Shown here one piece after another: positions 9,393 through 16,386 of a stretch of DNA of 18,614 nt. A model generated the notes under the pieces. The model saw nothing but the letters and a program-made list of their open reading frames with translations. It did not search any database and was not told where the DNA came from. The position numbers and the translations under genes are program-made. The DNA is from Albifimbria verrucaria (Eukaryota; Ascomycota; Sordariomycetes; Hypocreales; Stachybotryaceae): assembly GCA_020081605.1 (NCBI GenBank), contig JAHREC010000006.1:1-18614 (forward strand), given 5' to 3'. Each line of letters opens with the position of its first letter. Positions within the stretch are counted from its first letter, which is position 1.

Positions 9393-10537
9393 CAGGGCAA
9401 CTGAATTCTCCTTTCTTTGGCGAGTCTTGGGAATCTCCTCAACCTATCGCATATGTCTCCCAATTTCGTCGTGGATACGACCCTGTCCGGGATACGTTGT
9501 CAAATCAGCCAATAAACATTGCTGAGTCTGCCAATGTGTCCGTGGAATATGAACTTTATTTGGACAGGCTGGATGTGTTCAAAAGTCTCTCCACGGCCGT
9601 GCAAGAGATCGTGGATCGGTTCATCAGGGATCACTTCACCATGGACACTCTCCCGCTAGAACAAGAGCCTGCCTGGGACTTCTTAATCGGTTACAAAAGA
9701 TTCTGTGAGGAGGCTCTGGGAACACAATATCGTACAGAGTTTCATCCATACTTTCACGCGGCTCCTTCGACAAACTTGCAAGTTGACGAGTGCGATGTCA
9801 TATCTGCACAGTATACAACTGCGTCACATGCCAGCCTCTTGTATGTATTCAAAACACTCTCCACGGCCGTGAGAGATATCGTGGTTGGGTTCACCATGAG
9901 CAAGTCTATCTCCCCACTAAAACAAGAGCTTGCCCGGGACTTCTTGATCGGTTATGAGAGATTCTGTTACAACGCTTATCGAGCTCATCCATACTCTTAC
10001 ATGACTCCTTCGACAAACTTGCAAGTTGACGATTTCGATGACATACTTGCAAACTACACGGCTCCGCCACATGACGGCCTGTTACACCACAAGCGCATAC
10101 CAATATCAAGGGAAGCACAAAAGGAAGCACTACTCATTGGCCAATTGATGTTCAGAGACTCTGATCGTGAAATGATCTGTGATGGAATATACAAGCTACC
10201 GTGGGTCTCACGAGCTGCAAGAAACTTAGACAGACTTATTGAGGAATTAGGCGAAATGGGTTGGCTTGCGTTAAACTACTATGATGTCCAGCGGGATGTA
10301 ATCGAGATGTTTCCCGGCTCCAAACCAATGAGGGCCTCCCAAGGTGAGATCATTGTTTTGGAGCCCACAACAAAGGTACAATGCATCATCACGTTGGGCA
10401 GCCTAGACTTAGAGATAGAGCTGGACTGGCCGGACGGTGAGACGAACGACATTTTGATGCTTGACGGGGAGGTGGCCTTCACAACCACCAAACCAGTCCA
10501 GTTCTTGGCAGTATTGTTCCATATTGCTGCTAGCTGA
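9365..10537 (+). CDS. C-terminal part of the transposase-derived gene, with in-frame tandem duplication
   Basis: About 390 codons stay open to a TGA at 10535-10537, in the frame offset by one from 8382-9392, and there is no early ATG. It is therefore best read as the continuation of the upstream frame. Two ways to join them are visible. One is an intron 9294-9370 (77 nt, phase 0, weak GTGACA donor, good TTTTTGTGCAG acceptor), giving about 692 residues. The other is a one-base change in the T-run 9360-9364. A tandem duplication (9572-9841 and 9842-10084) gives two related blocks sharing STAV, DFLIGY.RFC and PSTNLQVD. The last 130 residues are unrelated to the repeat and unrecognised (for example LDRLIEELGEMGWLALNYYD). 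No membrane segments. The function of this tail is unknown. Confidence 0.68.
   Translation: MQYPQATLLTGQLNSPFFGESWESPQPIAYVSQFRRGYDPVRDTLSNQPINIAESANVSVEYELYLDRLDVFKSLSTAVQEIVDRFIRDHFTMDTLPLEQEPAWDFLIGYKRFCEEALGTQYRTEFHPYFHAAPSTNLQVDECDVISAQYTTASHASLLYVFKTLSTAVRDIVVGFTMSKSISPLKQELARDFLIGYERFCYNAYRAHPYSYMTPSTNLQVDDFDDILANYTAPPHDGLLHHKRIPISREAQKEALLIGQLMFRDSDREMICDGIYKLPWVSRAARNLDRLIEELGEMGWLALNYYDVQRDVIEMFPGSKPMRASQGEIIVLEPTTKVQCIITLGSLDLEIELDWPDGETNDILMLDGEVAFTTTKPVQFLAVLFHIAAS
9572..9841 (+). repeat. Intragenic tandem duplication, unit 1
   Basis: 270 bp, directly adjacent to unit 2. Shared nucleotide blocks include CTCCACGGCCGTG, GACTTCTT.ATCGGTTA and CCTTCGACAAACTTGCAAGT. It encodes about 90 residues. 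Confidence 0.8.
9842..10084 (+). repeat. Intragenic tandem duplication, unit 2
   Basis: 243 bp. It is 27 bp shorter than unit 1, and the deletions leave the reading frame intact overall. Divergence is substantial outside the shared blocks, so the duplication is not recent. Confidence 0.8.
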
Positions 10538-10600
10538 TCGGTCATCTCCTCCTTCGTTGTACTGTTTCATTGGCCAAAACCTGGGAAAGGGGATGCTACC

Positions 10601-10753
10601 ATCTGTAGCAGATTAGTTGTGGCTATCAGAATGTTTGGCAAGAGCATTACCCATCATGTTTGGTCTTTTAGTTCCTTCGCTAGTTCCTTCCATAACTTTA
10701 TCGAAACGGCTTCCAGAATCTGTAGCAGGTCAGATGTGGTTGTGAGAAATGTT
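10601..10753. repeat. Pair of diverged direct repeats of about 35 bp
   Basis: 10601-10635 and 10718-10753 both begin ATCTGTAGCAG and end with AATGTT. The second copy lies inside the small minus-strand frame 10845-10654, where the motif encodes TTTSDLLQILEA; the first, read on the same strand, would encode the similar ATTNLLQMVA beyond that frame's stop. Confidence 0.5.
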
Positions 10754-10845
10754 AAGTAGATAGTATCACTGGTAATGTTTGCCCCTGCTCCCGCGCTTGG
10801 CTGGGTCCCACCAGCGGGCTTAGTTTCTTGAGACTGTTCCGCCAT
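10654..10845 (-). CDS. Hypothetical 63-residue protein
   Basis: An ATG at 10845-10843, after a pyrimidine-rich leader, opens 63 codons. The start reads MAEQSQETKPAGGTQPSAGA, a polar, probably disordered N-terminus, followed by a region with helix-like spacing (DLLQILEAVSIKLWKELAKE). A TATAAA on the minus strand lies about 200 nt upstream (about 11043-11049). A frame starting at 10893 would add 16 proline-rich residues. A repeat of the LLQ motif beyond the stop suggests the ancestral frame was longer or is spliced. No family recognised. Confidence 0.35.
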   Translation of the reverse strand: MAEQSQETKPAGGTQPSAGAGANITSDTIYLTFLTTTSDLLQILEAVSIKLWKELAKELKDQT

Positions 10846-11045
10846 GATAATATAAGTGCAAGGAGGTACAGACGATGGAGGTGGCGGACACAAAGAGAGT
10901 TCCTGCGCAAAGTGAGCTTGGCGATCACCCAGTCAAATGGCTTCAAAGTTTGAGAAAGGATAGGGCTGATATCGAACAATGACAATACGAAGCTTGGGCT
11001 TTTCAATGCACAAAGTCAATTGAGAATAGCGAGAAAGTAGTAGCT

Positions 11046-11492
11046 TTATACCCATGCTTCACATAACTCCAAGGGGCCGACTTCCCCAATCCAGGTGAAC
11101 ATCGGATGCCATGCCGTTTCTTCCAACATCAGGAATACCCGGAAGTGAATCGTCATATCTCTAGTGATGCAAGCTAGTGCGTGTGGGATCGCTACTTCGA
11201 CAGGGTCGCAGCTGGTCGCATGTGCCCGGACCAACGTAGGCCAAGCTGATAGTTGTTCTATATCTATAACATGCAGCTCAGCTAGCAGCCATACAGAAAC
11301 ATATTGACAATGCATGCACAGTTTGGCAACTGCGTATTTGCGAGTGAAACCCGACAGGGGTGATGGACAAGTAGTACGCTTCCACCTTCTTCCGATTGTA
11401 CGCTGAGCAACTTCATGAATTTCCATTTGTATGCCTGCGCGGCCTATTTGCAAGGATTCAAGAACCGGGGCATCAGCCCTGTTGATATGCAA
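11046..11492 (-). CDS. Hypothetical 148-residue frame, doubtful
   Basis: Open from an ATG at 11492 to a stop at 11046-11048. The product is rich in Trp, His and Cys and contains KLCMHCQYVSVWLLAELHV; no known domain or clear signal peptide. There is a competing frame on the plus strand over its 5' half (11415-11609). It could be a remnant or an exon of a longer gene. The stop lies by the TATAAA that might serve the 10845-10654 frame. Confidence 0.28.
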   Translation of the reverse strand: MHINRADAPVLESLQIGRAGIQMEIHEVAQRTIGRRWKRTTCPSPLSGFTRKYAVAKLCMHCQYVSVWLLAELHVIDIEQLSAWPTLVRAHATSCDPVEVAIPHALACITRDMTIHFRVFLMLEETAWHPMFTWIGEVGPLELCEAWV

Positions 11493-11672
11493 GTTTTACA
11501 GTGTGTGTGTAACTTTGGAGCTAGATGCCATGGAAAATGTATATCGTCACCGCCCACACGCCCCTTTCAGGTACTGCACGCAGGAGAGGATTATAAGATT
11601 CTCATATGAACATAGGTAATGGTGTGTAGAATATTGGCAGGGTATAGCCCCTGTATGGGATGGGCCCACCTC

Positions 11673-11880
11673 TGACCCAGACGTCTGACCCAGACGTCTG
11701 ACCCAGAATTCTCACCCAGAATTCTCACCCAGAATTCTCACCCAGAATTCTCACCCAGAATTCTCACCCAGAATTCTCACCCAGAATTCTCACCCAGAAT
11801 TCTCACCCAGAATTCTCACCCAGAATTCTCACCCAGAATTCTCACCCAGAATTCTCACCCAGAATTCTCACCCAGAATTC
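11673..11880 (+). repeat. 13-bp minisatellite, 16 units, ending at a start codon
   Basis: Sixteen head-to-tail 13-bp units without indels. Units 1-2 are TGACCCAGACGTC, unit 3 is the hybrid TGACCCAGAATTC, and units 4-16 are thirteen identical copies of TCACCCAGAATTC. The array stops at 11880 and the ATG of the next gene is at 11886. Because 13 is not a multiple of three, each 39 bp cycles through all frames and would read SPRILTQNSHPEF with no stop. The three TGA-bearing units at the 5' end place one stop in each frame (11673, 11686, 11699). No spacers are present, so this is not CRISPR. Identity of 13 units indicates recent expansion. Confidence 0.95.
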
Positions 11881-11885
11881 TCTCT

Positions 11886-13212
11886 ATGGCTGAAGGAACT
11901 CGCATGGCCCTATATGGCCTCGACATCAATGATGCAAAATACGATACTATGCTCAAGGCCAGTCGTTATTTCCGCAAAAAATTGCGCAAACCAATAACCG
12001 ACCTCGCAACGTCGTTGGAGAGCCTTTCGACTCCGACTTTCAAAAAGTATCCAAAGGGGTTTTACGATAATGTTGCTGGTTATTTTGGGACCAGTCACGA
12101 CAAGGCTCAAAAACCAAACCCCGCCTGTCAACCAATGTTGGAAGCGCTCGTCAAAGAAGGCTTTACATTAGAAAGTGTTGGGCATTTTATTGCCATGAGT
12201 ATACTAATGACCGAGCTCAGGACTAATAGTGTCATTTCATTAAGGTTTTCTGACATTTTCCCTGACATTTTCAAAAAAATGATCGGGCAAGTCGTCATTC
12301 CCAAGGCGACGCTGAAATACATAGTTCTTGAGATTAAAACGATGTGTTCATCTGAAGAAACGGAAACCGAGCTCACAAAAATCATTGCCCTTCTTGGCTC
12401 TTCAGGAGCCCAAGCGTCAACAACCGAGAGCGAAACTGCTGCCGAGCCTGAAGCTCCTCCGTCTCCGGAACGTGAGACGGAAACCATGAGTTTTGTCAGT
12501 ATGACTCATCAAAAGGCAATAGATCTTCTTCGTAAGTTATTTCGGCAAGCTCCTATAACTCTGTCTTACCCTTCGATAGGTAAATCGCTTAGGTTAGCCA
12601 TGGCAAAGATCCCTTCACCAGAAGGTCGCCACTTGTGGGGTCTTCATATCAACGCGCTGATAGCTCAATACATGTATTCAATTTACGATAACAGTTGTGA
12701 GTCCATGATTGTCTCTAGCCAATATGCTTCACACGTAATTCTGATTCTTGCAAGGGCCTGTACCCGACTTATCATCCTACACCTCGTATACCCAAGCACT
12801 TATAGTTCCCCTAGAGGAAATACTCTCAGATGCAGAGATAATTCTCTCTGGCATGAAGATTACCGACATGTGGTGTGACGAGAGAGCTGTTCAGAGCTTG
12901 ACTACTGCAACAGCCTCTCTATATTGCCCTGTAGATGGCTTCTCCGATTTCAGGATGGTAATCAGAGTGAACAGCTCAAGTGTCGACCTATTCTTGGACG
13001 CCTTGCGAAAGGGTTGGACGTGGCAACGTCTACTTGGGGAACAGCTCTATTCCGCCTTTGACCTTAGTCAAGGGAAGCACCGGGTTAATCTTCTTACAGG
13101 TGAAGGGCTGTTCGTACTAGACATACAGAACAACATTCATTTGCTCGACTTGCCATTGGTTTATCAGAAGGCTGTGAATATTTGGTTTCGGGCATATGCA
13201 CCTCTCAGCTAG
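11886..13212 (+). CDS. Two-exon gene, unknown 422-residue protein
   Basis: Exon 1 is 11886-12696 and exon 2 is 12755-13212. The intron 12697-12754 has donor GTGAGT, a CTGAT branch site at 12741 and an AG acceptor. It is phase 1 and joins the two long frames exactly, giving 423 codons including the TAG at 13210-13212. The protein has a basic N-terminal region (SRYFRKKLRKPITDL) and a hydrophobic patch near residues 105-125. It has an acidic, Ser/Thr/Pro/Glu-rich linker near 175-205 (ETAAEPEAPPSPERETET) between two ordered halves. The C-terminal half holds LFLDALRKGWTWQRLLGEQL. No family is recognised; no signal peptide is evident. The ATG sits five bases after the minisatellite; its -3 base is T, so the next ATG (11904, also followed by G) is an alternative start. 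The 3' end overlaps a convergent gene by 8 bp. Confidence 0.75.
12697..12754 (+). other. Intron of the 422-residue gene
   Basis: 58 nt: GTGAGT donor, CTGAT branch site nine bases before the acceptor, GCAAG acceptor. Removing it fuses frame 0 to frame +1 in phase, which is the main support. Confidence 0.72.
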
Positions 13213-13540
13213 AGCAGTTCGCGTCGAGCTGGCTTTCCTCCTCTAACAATACATGAGCGTCTGTTACCATGACTGTCATCAATGGCGGAACGGTGATCTC
13301 CCCGCTAGCCTCTTGCTTTACAGCTTTCTTTCCTGCCGCACCAATCCAAACAGAACCACCTTTATTAACTTGCCATGTGAGCTTCTGGGTATAAGGTACA
13401 GCAGGAAACTGTTTGACGTCGTAATGTGTAAGCTTTTTACCGTTTACCACAACTTGGGTCGAAGCCTCGCCATCCTAATTCTCTAATCAGTGAAATGAAA
13501 TTCGAAAGTGTCAAAGTCTGAAGAATCTCACGTCTGGCAT
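13205..13540 (-). CDS. Two-exon gene, unknown 92-residue protein
   Basis: Exon 1 is only nine coding bases (13540-13532, Met-Pro-Asp), and exon 2 is 13474-13205. The intron 13531-13475 has donor GTGAGA, a CTGAT branch site and a TTAG acceptor, phase 0. The product alternates hydrophobic and polar residues (TQVVVNGKKLTHYDVKQF; KLTWQVNKGGSVWIGAAG), which suggests a small beta-rich soluble protein. There is no signal peptide, no cysteine pattern and no family I recognise. The leader on the minus strand is CT-rich, and a TTTCTTTCCACAG near 13730 could end a 5' UTR intron. Its TGA (13207-13205) overlaps the end of the convergent upstream-strand gene. Confidence 0.6.
13475..13531 (-). other. Intron of the 92-residue gene
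   Basis: 57 nt on the minus strand: GTGAGA donor, CACTGAT branch region 10-15 nt before a TTAG acceptor. It connects a three-codon first exon in phase 0 to a 90-codon second exon (stop included). Confidence 0.6.
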
Positions 13541-14437
13541 TAGTGGAGGAAGAGGTCTCCCTCAATCAATCTTTGCGCTATGAGCTTGAGGCTTCAAAAT
13601 GAGGGGTCTTCGAAGGGTTCCGGGCAGGCTTGACAAAAGGTGCGACTGGGCGTGTTGCTGGTAATGTAGCCAAATTGAGACCCAGAGATGTAGAGAGAAA
13701 CTAAGACCGGAGCGTCGGGTGATAGATACTGTGGAAAGAAAGAAGATGAAGAAGTGGTGTTATTAGGCATGGACGATTTGAAATATGGGATAAGGCTGCC
13801 ATTTCATGAGGCACGTGTTCTCTTGACGATTGGAGACGGTTACAGGCTTGCCCTAGGAGGTAGGCGGTGACGTTAATTTGCTCACGAGATAAATGGCAGA
13901 ATTCCATGACAAACCAAGCGGGTCTTTTTTTGGTTGTGGTGGGAGGGCGGGGTACTTAGATGTATGTGATCACCCCTACAGATTATAGCCACAGTAATCC
14001 TCCTAGATGTACTGTCGCATCCCGTATGAACTACCGTAGATAAATCTCTACATCTTTGACCTGGGAAATATCAATGGGGGACATAAAGTATTCCAGGTAC
14101 TCCGACGTCAAGGATTTACATCTCTTTGAGATATCAAATCTGTACTCTCGCGAAGAGTCAGTGAACCGGCTTGTAACGCGATTGGTAGATAACACAAGCC
14201 TCTGTTCCAGTGTGAAGCGTCTCGGAATATGGGAGGAGGGTTTCCCGTGATGCTGGATGCCAGCCGGCCAAGACAAGTGGACGGATGGGGTTTATAGGTT
14301 GTGTTTGCCATACAGTCATGTCTTGAGGCGCCGATGGATTGTGCTTCATGAGTGTTTGTGCATTAGCGTCTATCACAGGAAAATGTTCTAGGTACTAGCT
14401 CGAAGCTGGTCGTCTTGTCAGGGGCCATAAGTAATTA
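13541..14437. other. Upstream region of the 92-residue gene plus a possible gene fragment
   Basis: 13541-13900 carries the pyrimidine-rich (minus strand) leader of the preceding gene. Frame 14056-14250 on the plus strand encodes DVKDLHLFEISNLYS followed by LVTRLVDNTSLCSSVKRLGI, whose spacing of leucines recalls the leucine-rich part of fungal F-box proteins. It has an in-frame stop immediately upstream (14041) and a TGA at its end. Overlapping minus-strand frames (14276-14031, 14376-14158) compete. I treat it as a weak fragment, not a gene. The transposon starting at 14438 inserted just beyond it. Confidence 0.25.
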
Positions 14438-14487
14438 CAGTGGGGACACAAAAGTTCCGTGCCACAGGACTGTTGCTAGCAAAACGC
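14438..14487 (+). repeat. Left terminal inverted repeat of the foldback element
   Basis: Begins CAGTGGGGACAC and ends GCTAGCAAAACGC; preceded by TA. Pairs with 16335-16384, with short gaps near the outer tip. Confidence 0.85.
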
Positions 14488-14600
14488 GATTTATATACTT
14501 AAAATAGGTAAAAATATAAGAGTTAATATATATACTAGGTAGATAGTAATAAACTTAGTTAATATTTATTTTAGATTTTTAAAATAGTATTTTACTAGTT

Positions 14601-15880
14601 TGTTAGGGTAGAAAATCTTCGACCTACTTACTCTAGCGTAACGTAAGTAAATCACAAAGACAAAGATCAAATATGTTACGACCCGTGCTGACACGATGCC
14701 TGAAACACGTCGGAACGGACTAATCTAGATCCGCAGGATGACTAAGTACGACTACGTATCGCAACCACCTCAGCGATGCGGACGGTGCGGCAGTCTCTAC
14801 CACGGACAACCATGTGTAGAAGTCTACCAAGTCAAGGATAACCAACCGGTAAACACGTCACATGGCACGACGAAGTGCGGACTAGGAAGGTGTCGCGAGA
14901 CACGACGGGCAAGAGCCAGTGAGAAGGAAGAGCGCTGTGGCGCGCCGCGCGACAGAGCGCCGGAGCGCAGTAGGGCTGAGCGCTCTGGGCCGCCTTGCAT
15001 AAGGATACGTGAAATTACGAGTATATAGATGGGAGTCTTCTCCCGGTTACTAGCTAGAAGACTACCAGCTATCAATAACATACAGTCGCCGAGCTACCTT
15101 TTCGATTGAGTTCCTCGAAAGAGTAACTCACCCTGACTAGTGACAAGACGTATATTGCTTCAAGTTAAAGTGAGCACCGTTTACTTGTCTGACAATAAAA
15201 CACGATCTTACCTACCCTATACCTATCTTGTGGTATAGAACAACCCTCCGATCGTCACAAAATAGTTTACGGTAAAATTAAAGGTTAGAATTAAAGGTGT
15301 AAAAGTTGTTGTCTCCCTTCCTGAAGGTATAGCTATAGCAATCCTTATATAAAGATCAAATAATCTTTAGGTAAGTTTGCCTTTAGGGTAGCTAAAAAAA
15401 AAGAAGAAAACTACATACAAGTCCTAGTTCCTTTATCCTAAGTATTTTAGCTCTAATATACTAAATATATTTAAATTTTAAATATATAAATTTTCTATAT
15501 AAATATATATTTATAATATATATTTACTTTTAAATAGAAGGCTAATATAAAATATAAATTTCTATAATATTTTTTTTATAGAAATTTATAATATATACTT
15601 CTATATATATATATATTATATTAGAGCTGAAGTGTTTAGAATAAGGGAATTAAGGCTTATATATAATTTTCTTCTTTTTAGCTACCCTGGAGGTAAACCT
15701 ACCTTAAGATCATTCGATCTTTATATAAGGTCTACTATAACCGTACTTTCAGAACAGAAAATTAATAACCTTTTACCTTTAACTTTGACTCTTTATTTAT
15801 CGCGAATGATTCGATCTTTATCCTGCACTTTACTTACGCTATACCTGAAGTGGATAGGTTGAAGATTTTCCACTCTAATA
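14601..15880. repeat. Long imperfect palindrome inside the foldback element
   Basis: The left arm is 14601-14673 plus 15265-15470 (interrupted by the LTR insertion). The right arm is about 15605-15880. Perfect inverted matches include 15343-15357 with 15716-15730 (CCTTATATAAAGATC), 15385-15397 with 15676-15688, and 15449-15460 with 15617-15628. CGTAAGTAAA near 14645 pairs with TTTACTTACG near 15830. The loop is almost pure A/T. Confidence 0.8.
14674..15259 (+). mobile_element. Solo LTR, 586 bp, with 5-bp target duplication AAATA
   Basis: Starts TGTTACGACCC and ends GATCGTCACA (TG..CA termini). It is flanked by AAATA on both sides (14669-14673 and 15260-15264). The two flanks rejoin into one continuous palindrome arm when it is removed, which fixes both boundaries. 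A TATATA at 15022-15027 and an AATAAA at 15194-15199 sit in the order expected of a U3-R-U5 LTR on the plus strand. TGTTACG starts are common in fungal Ty3-type LTRs; that class is inferred. It is GC-normal, with a GC-rich patch near 14935-14995, unlike the A+T host element, so it inserted after the host was mutated. Only one LTR is present, so it probably formed by LTR-LTR recombination. Confidence 0.82.
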
Positions 15881-15930
15881 AAATATATAATATTTCTTAG
15901 AATTTTTATTATATATATAAAAGAAATATT

Positions 15931-16102
15931 TATTACGAGGGTTTCTAGCGCTGCGGGCATCGCCCTATAGGCCCTAGGTCCTCCTAGCTATATAGTGGTG
16001 CGAGAGGCAATATCCCGCAGTTGCTAGATATTAATAGGTCTTTTTAGCCTCATAGCTAAGGACCTTGTTTAGATTAGGCACCTCTCCCTTTTCCTCGTAA
16101 CA
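15931..16102. mobile_element. Short solo-LTR-like element, 172 bp, with 5-bp target duplication ATATT
   Basis: Terminal 10-bp inverted repeats are TATTACGAGG at 15931-15940 and CCTCGTAACA at 16093-16102. They differ by one G/A, so the left end was probably TGTTACGAGG before a RIP-type change. Perfect ATATT duplications flank it (15926-15930 and 16103-16107). It is distinctly richer in G+C than the surrounding sequence. A 5-bp duplication and TGTTACG..CGTAACA ends fit a small LTR; it is shorter than and different from the 586-bp LTR. Orientation is not determinable. Confidence 0.72.
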
Positions 16103-16334
16103 ATATTAATTCCTTAAAGATAATTATAATATCCACAGTGCGTATTTTACTTATAGTGGGTTATATATTATCCTAGTCAGCTATTTAGGTTTTTAAAAAT
16201 TCTTACTCGTTTTAATAAAAAATTAAAAATTTATAAAAGTATTTATATAATAGATTATCCATTTTCTTCTATATTATAGTATTGTTTTCGATTTTAGTAT
16301 ATTTATATTATATTAATACTTACGTTAAATATAA

Positions 16335-16384
16335 AGTGTTTTGCTAGCAACAGCCCTGTGGCATGGGACTTTTGCGCTCCACAC
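16335..16384 (-). repeat. Right terminal inverted repeat of the foldback element
   Basis: On the minus strand it reads GTGTGGAGCGCAAAAG, then on to GCTAGCAAAACAC; followed by TA on the plus strand. Confidence 0.83.
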
Positions 16385-16386
16385 TA

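Larger units (their letters stand above)
14438..16384. mobile_element. TA-flanked foldback DNA transposon, RIP-degraded, with two nested LTR insertions
   Basis: About 50-bp terminal inverted repeats (14438-14487 and 16335-16384) share GCCACAGG.CTGTTGCTAGC, and the substitutions in their aligned cores are all transitions. TA flanks both ends (14436-14437, 16385-16386), as for Tc1/mariner/pogo elements. The interior is extremely A+T rich and has no transposase frame. Much of it is one long imperfect palindrome centred near 15538. Removing the two inserted LTR-like elements with one target copy each leaves about 1,179 bp. The element is therefore non-autonomous; its mobiliser is not in this window unless the dead transposase relative at 8382 is a cousin. 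Confidence 0.85.

Noticed and set aside
11673..11880. CRISPR-like array
   Set aside because: The units are contiguous with no spacers; it is a simple minisatellite in a eukaryotic context.
14056..14250. Intact F-box/leucine-rich gene
   Set aside because: Only one short stretch shows leucine spacing, with an in-frame stop upstream, no F-box motif and competing frames; kept only as a possible fragment.
14738..15028. 96-codon frame with a CGRCGSLYHGQPC motif resembling a zinc knuckle
   Set aside because: It lies wholly inside the 586-bp LTR, the Cys/His spacing is not the canonical CX2CX4HX4C, and the rest is low-complexity Arg/Glu/Ala from a GC-rich patch.
15632..15862. 76-codon frame in the A+T-rich zone
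   Set aside because: It falls in the right arm of the palindrome of a degraded non-autonomous element and its composition reflects A+T bias.
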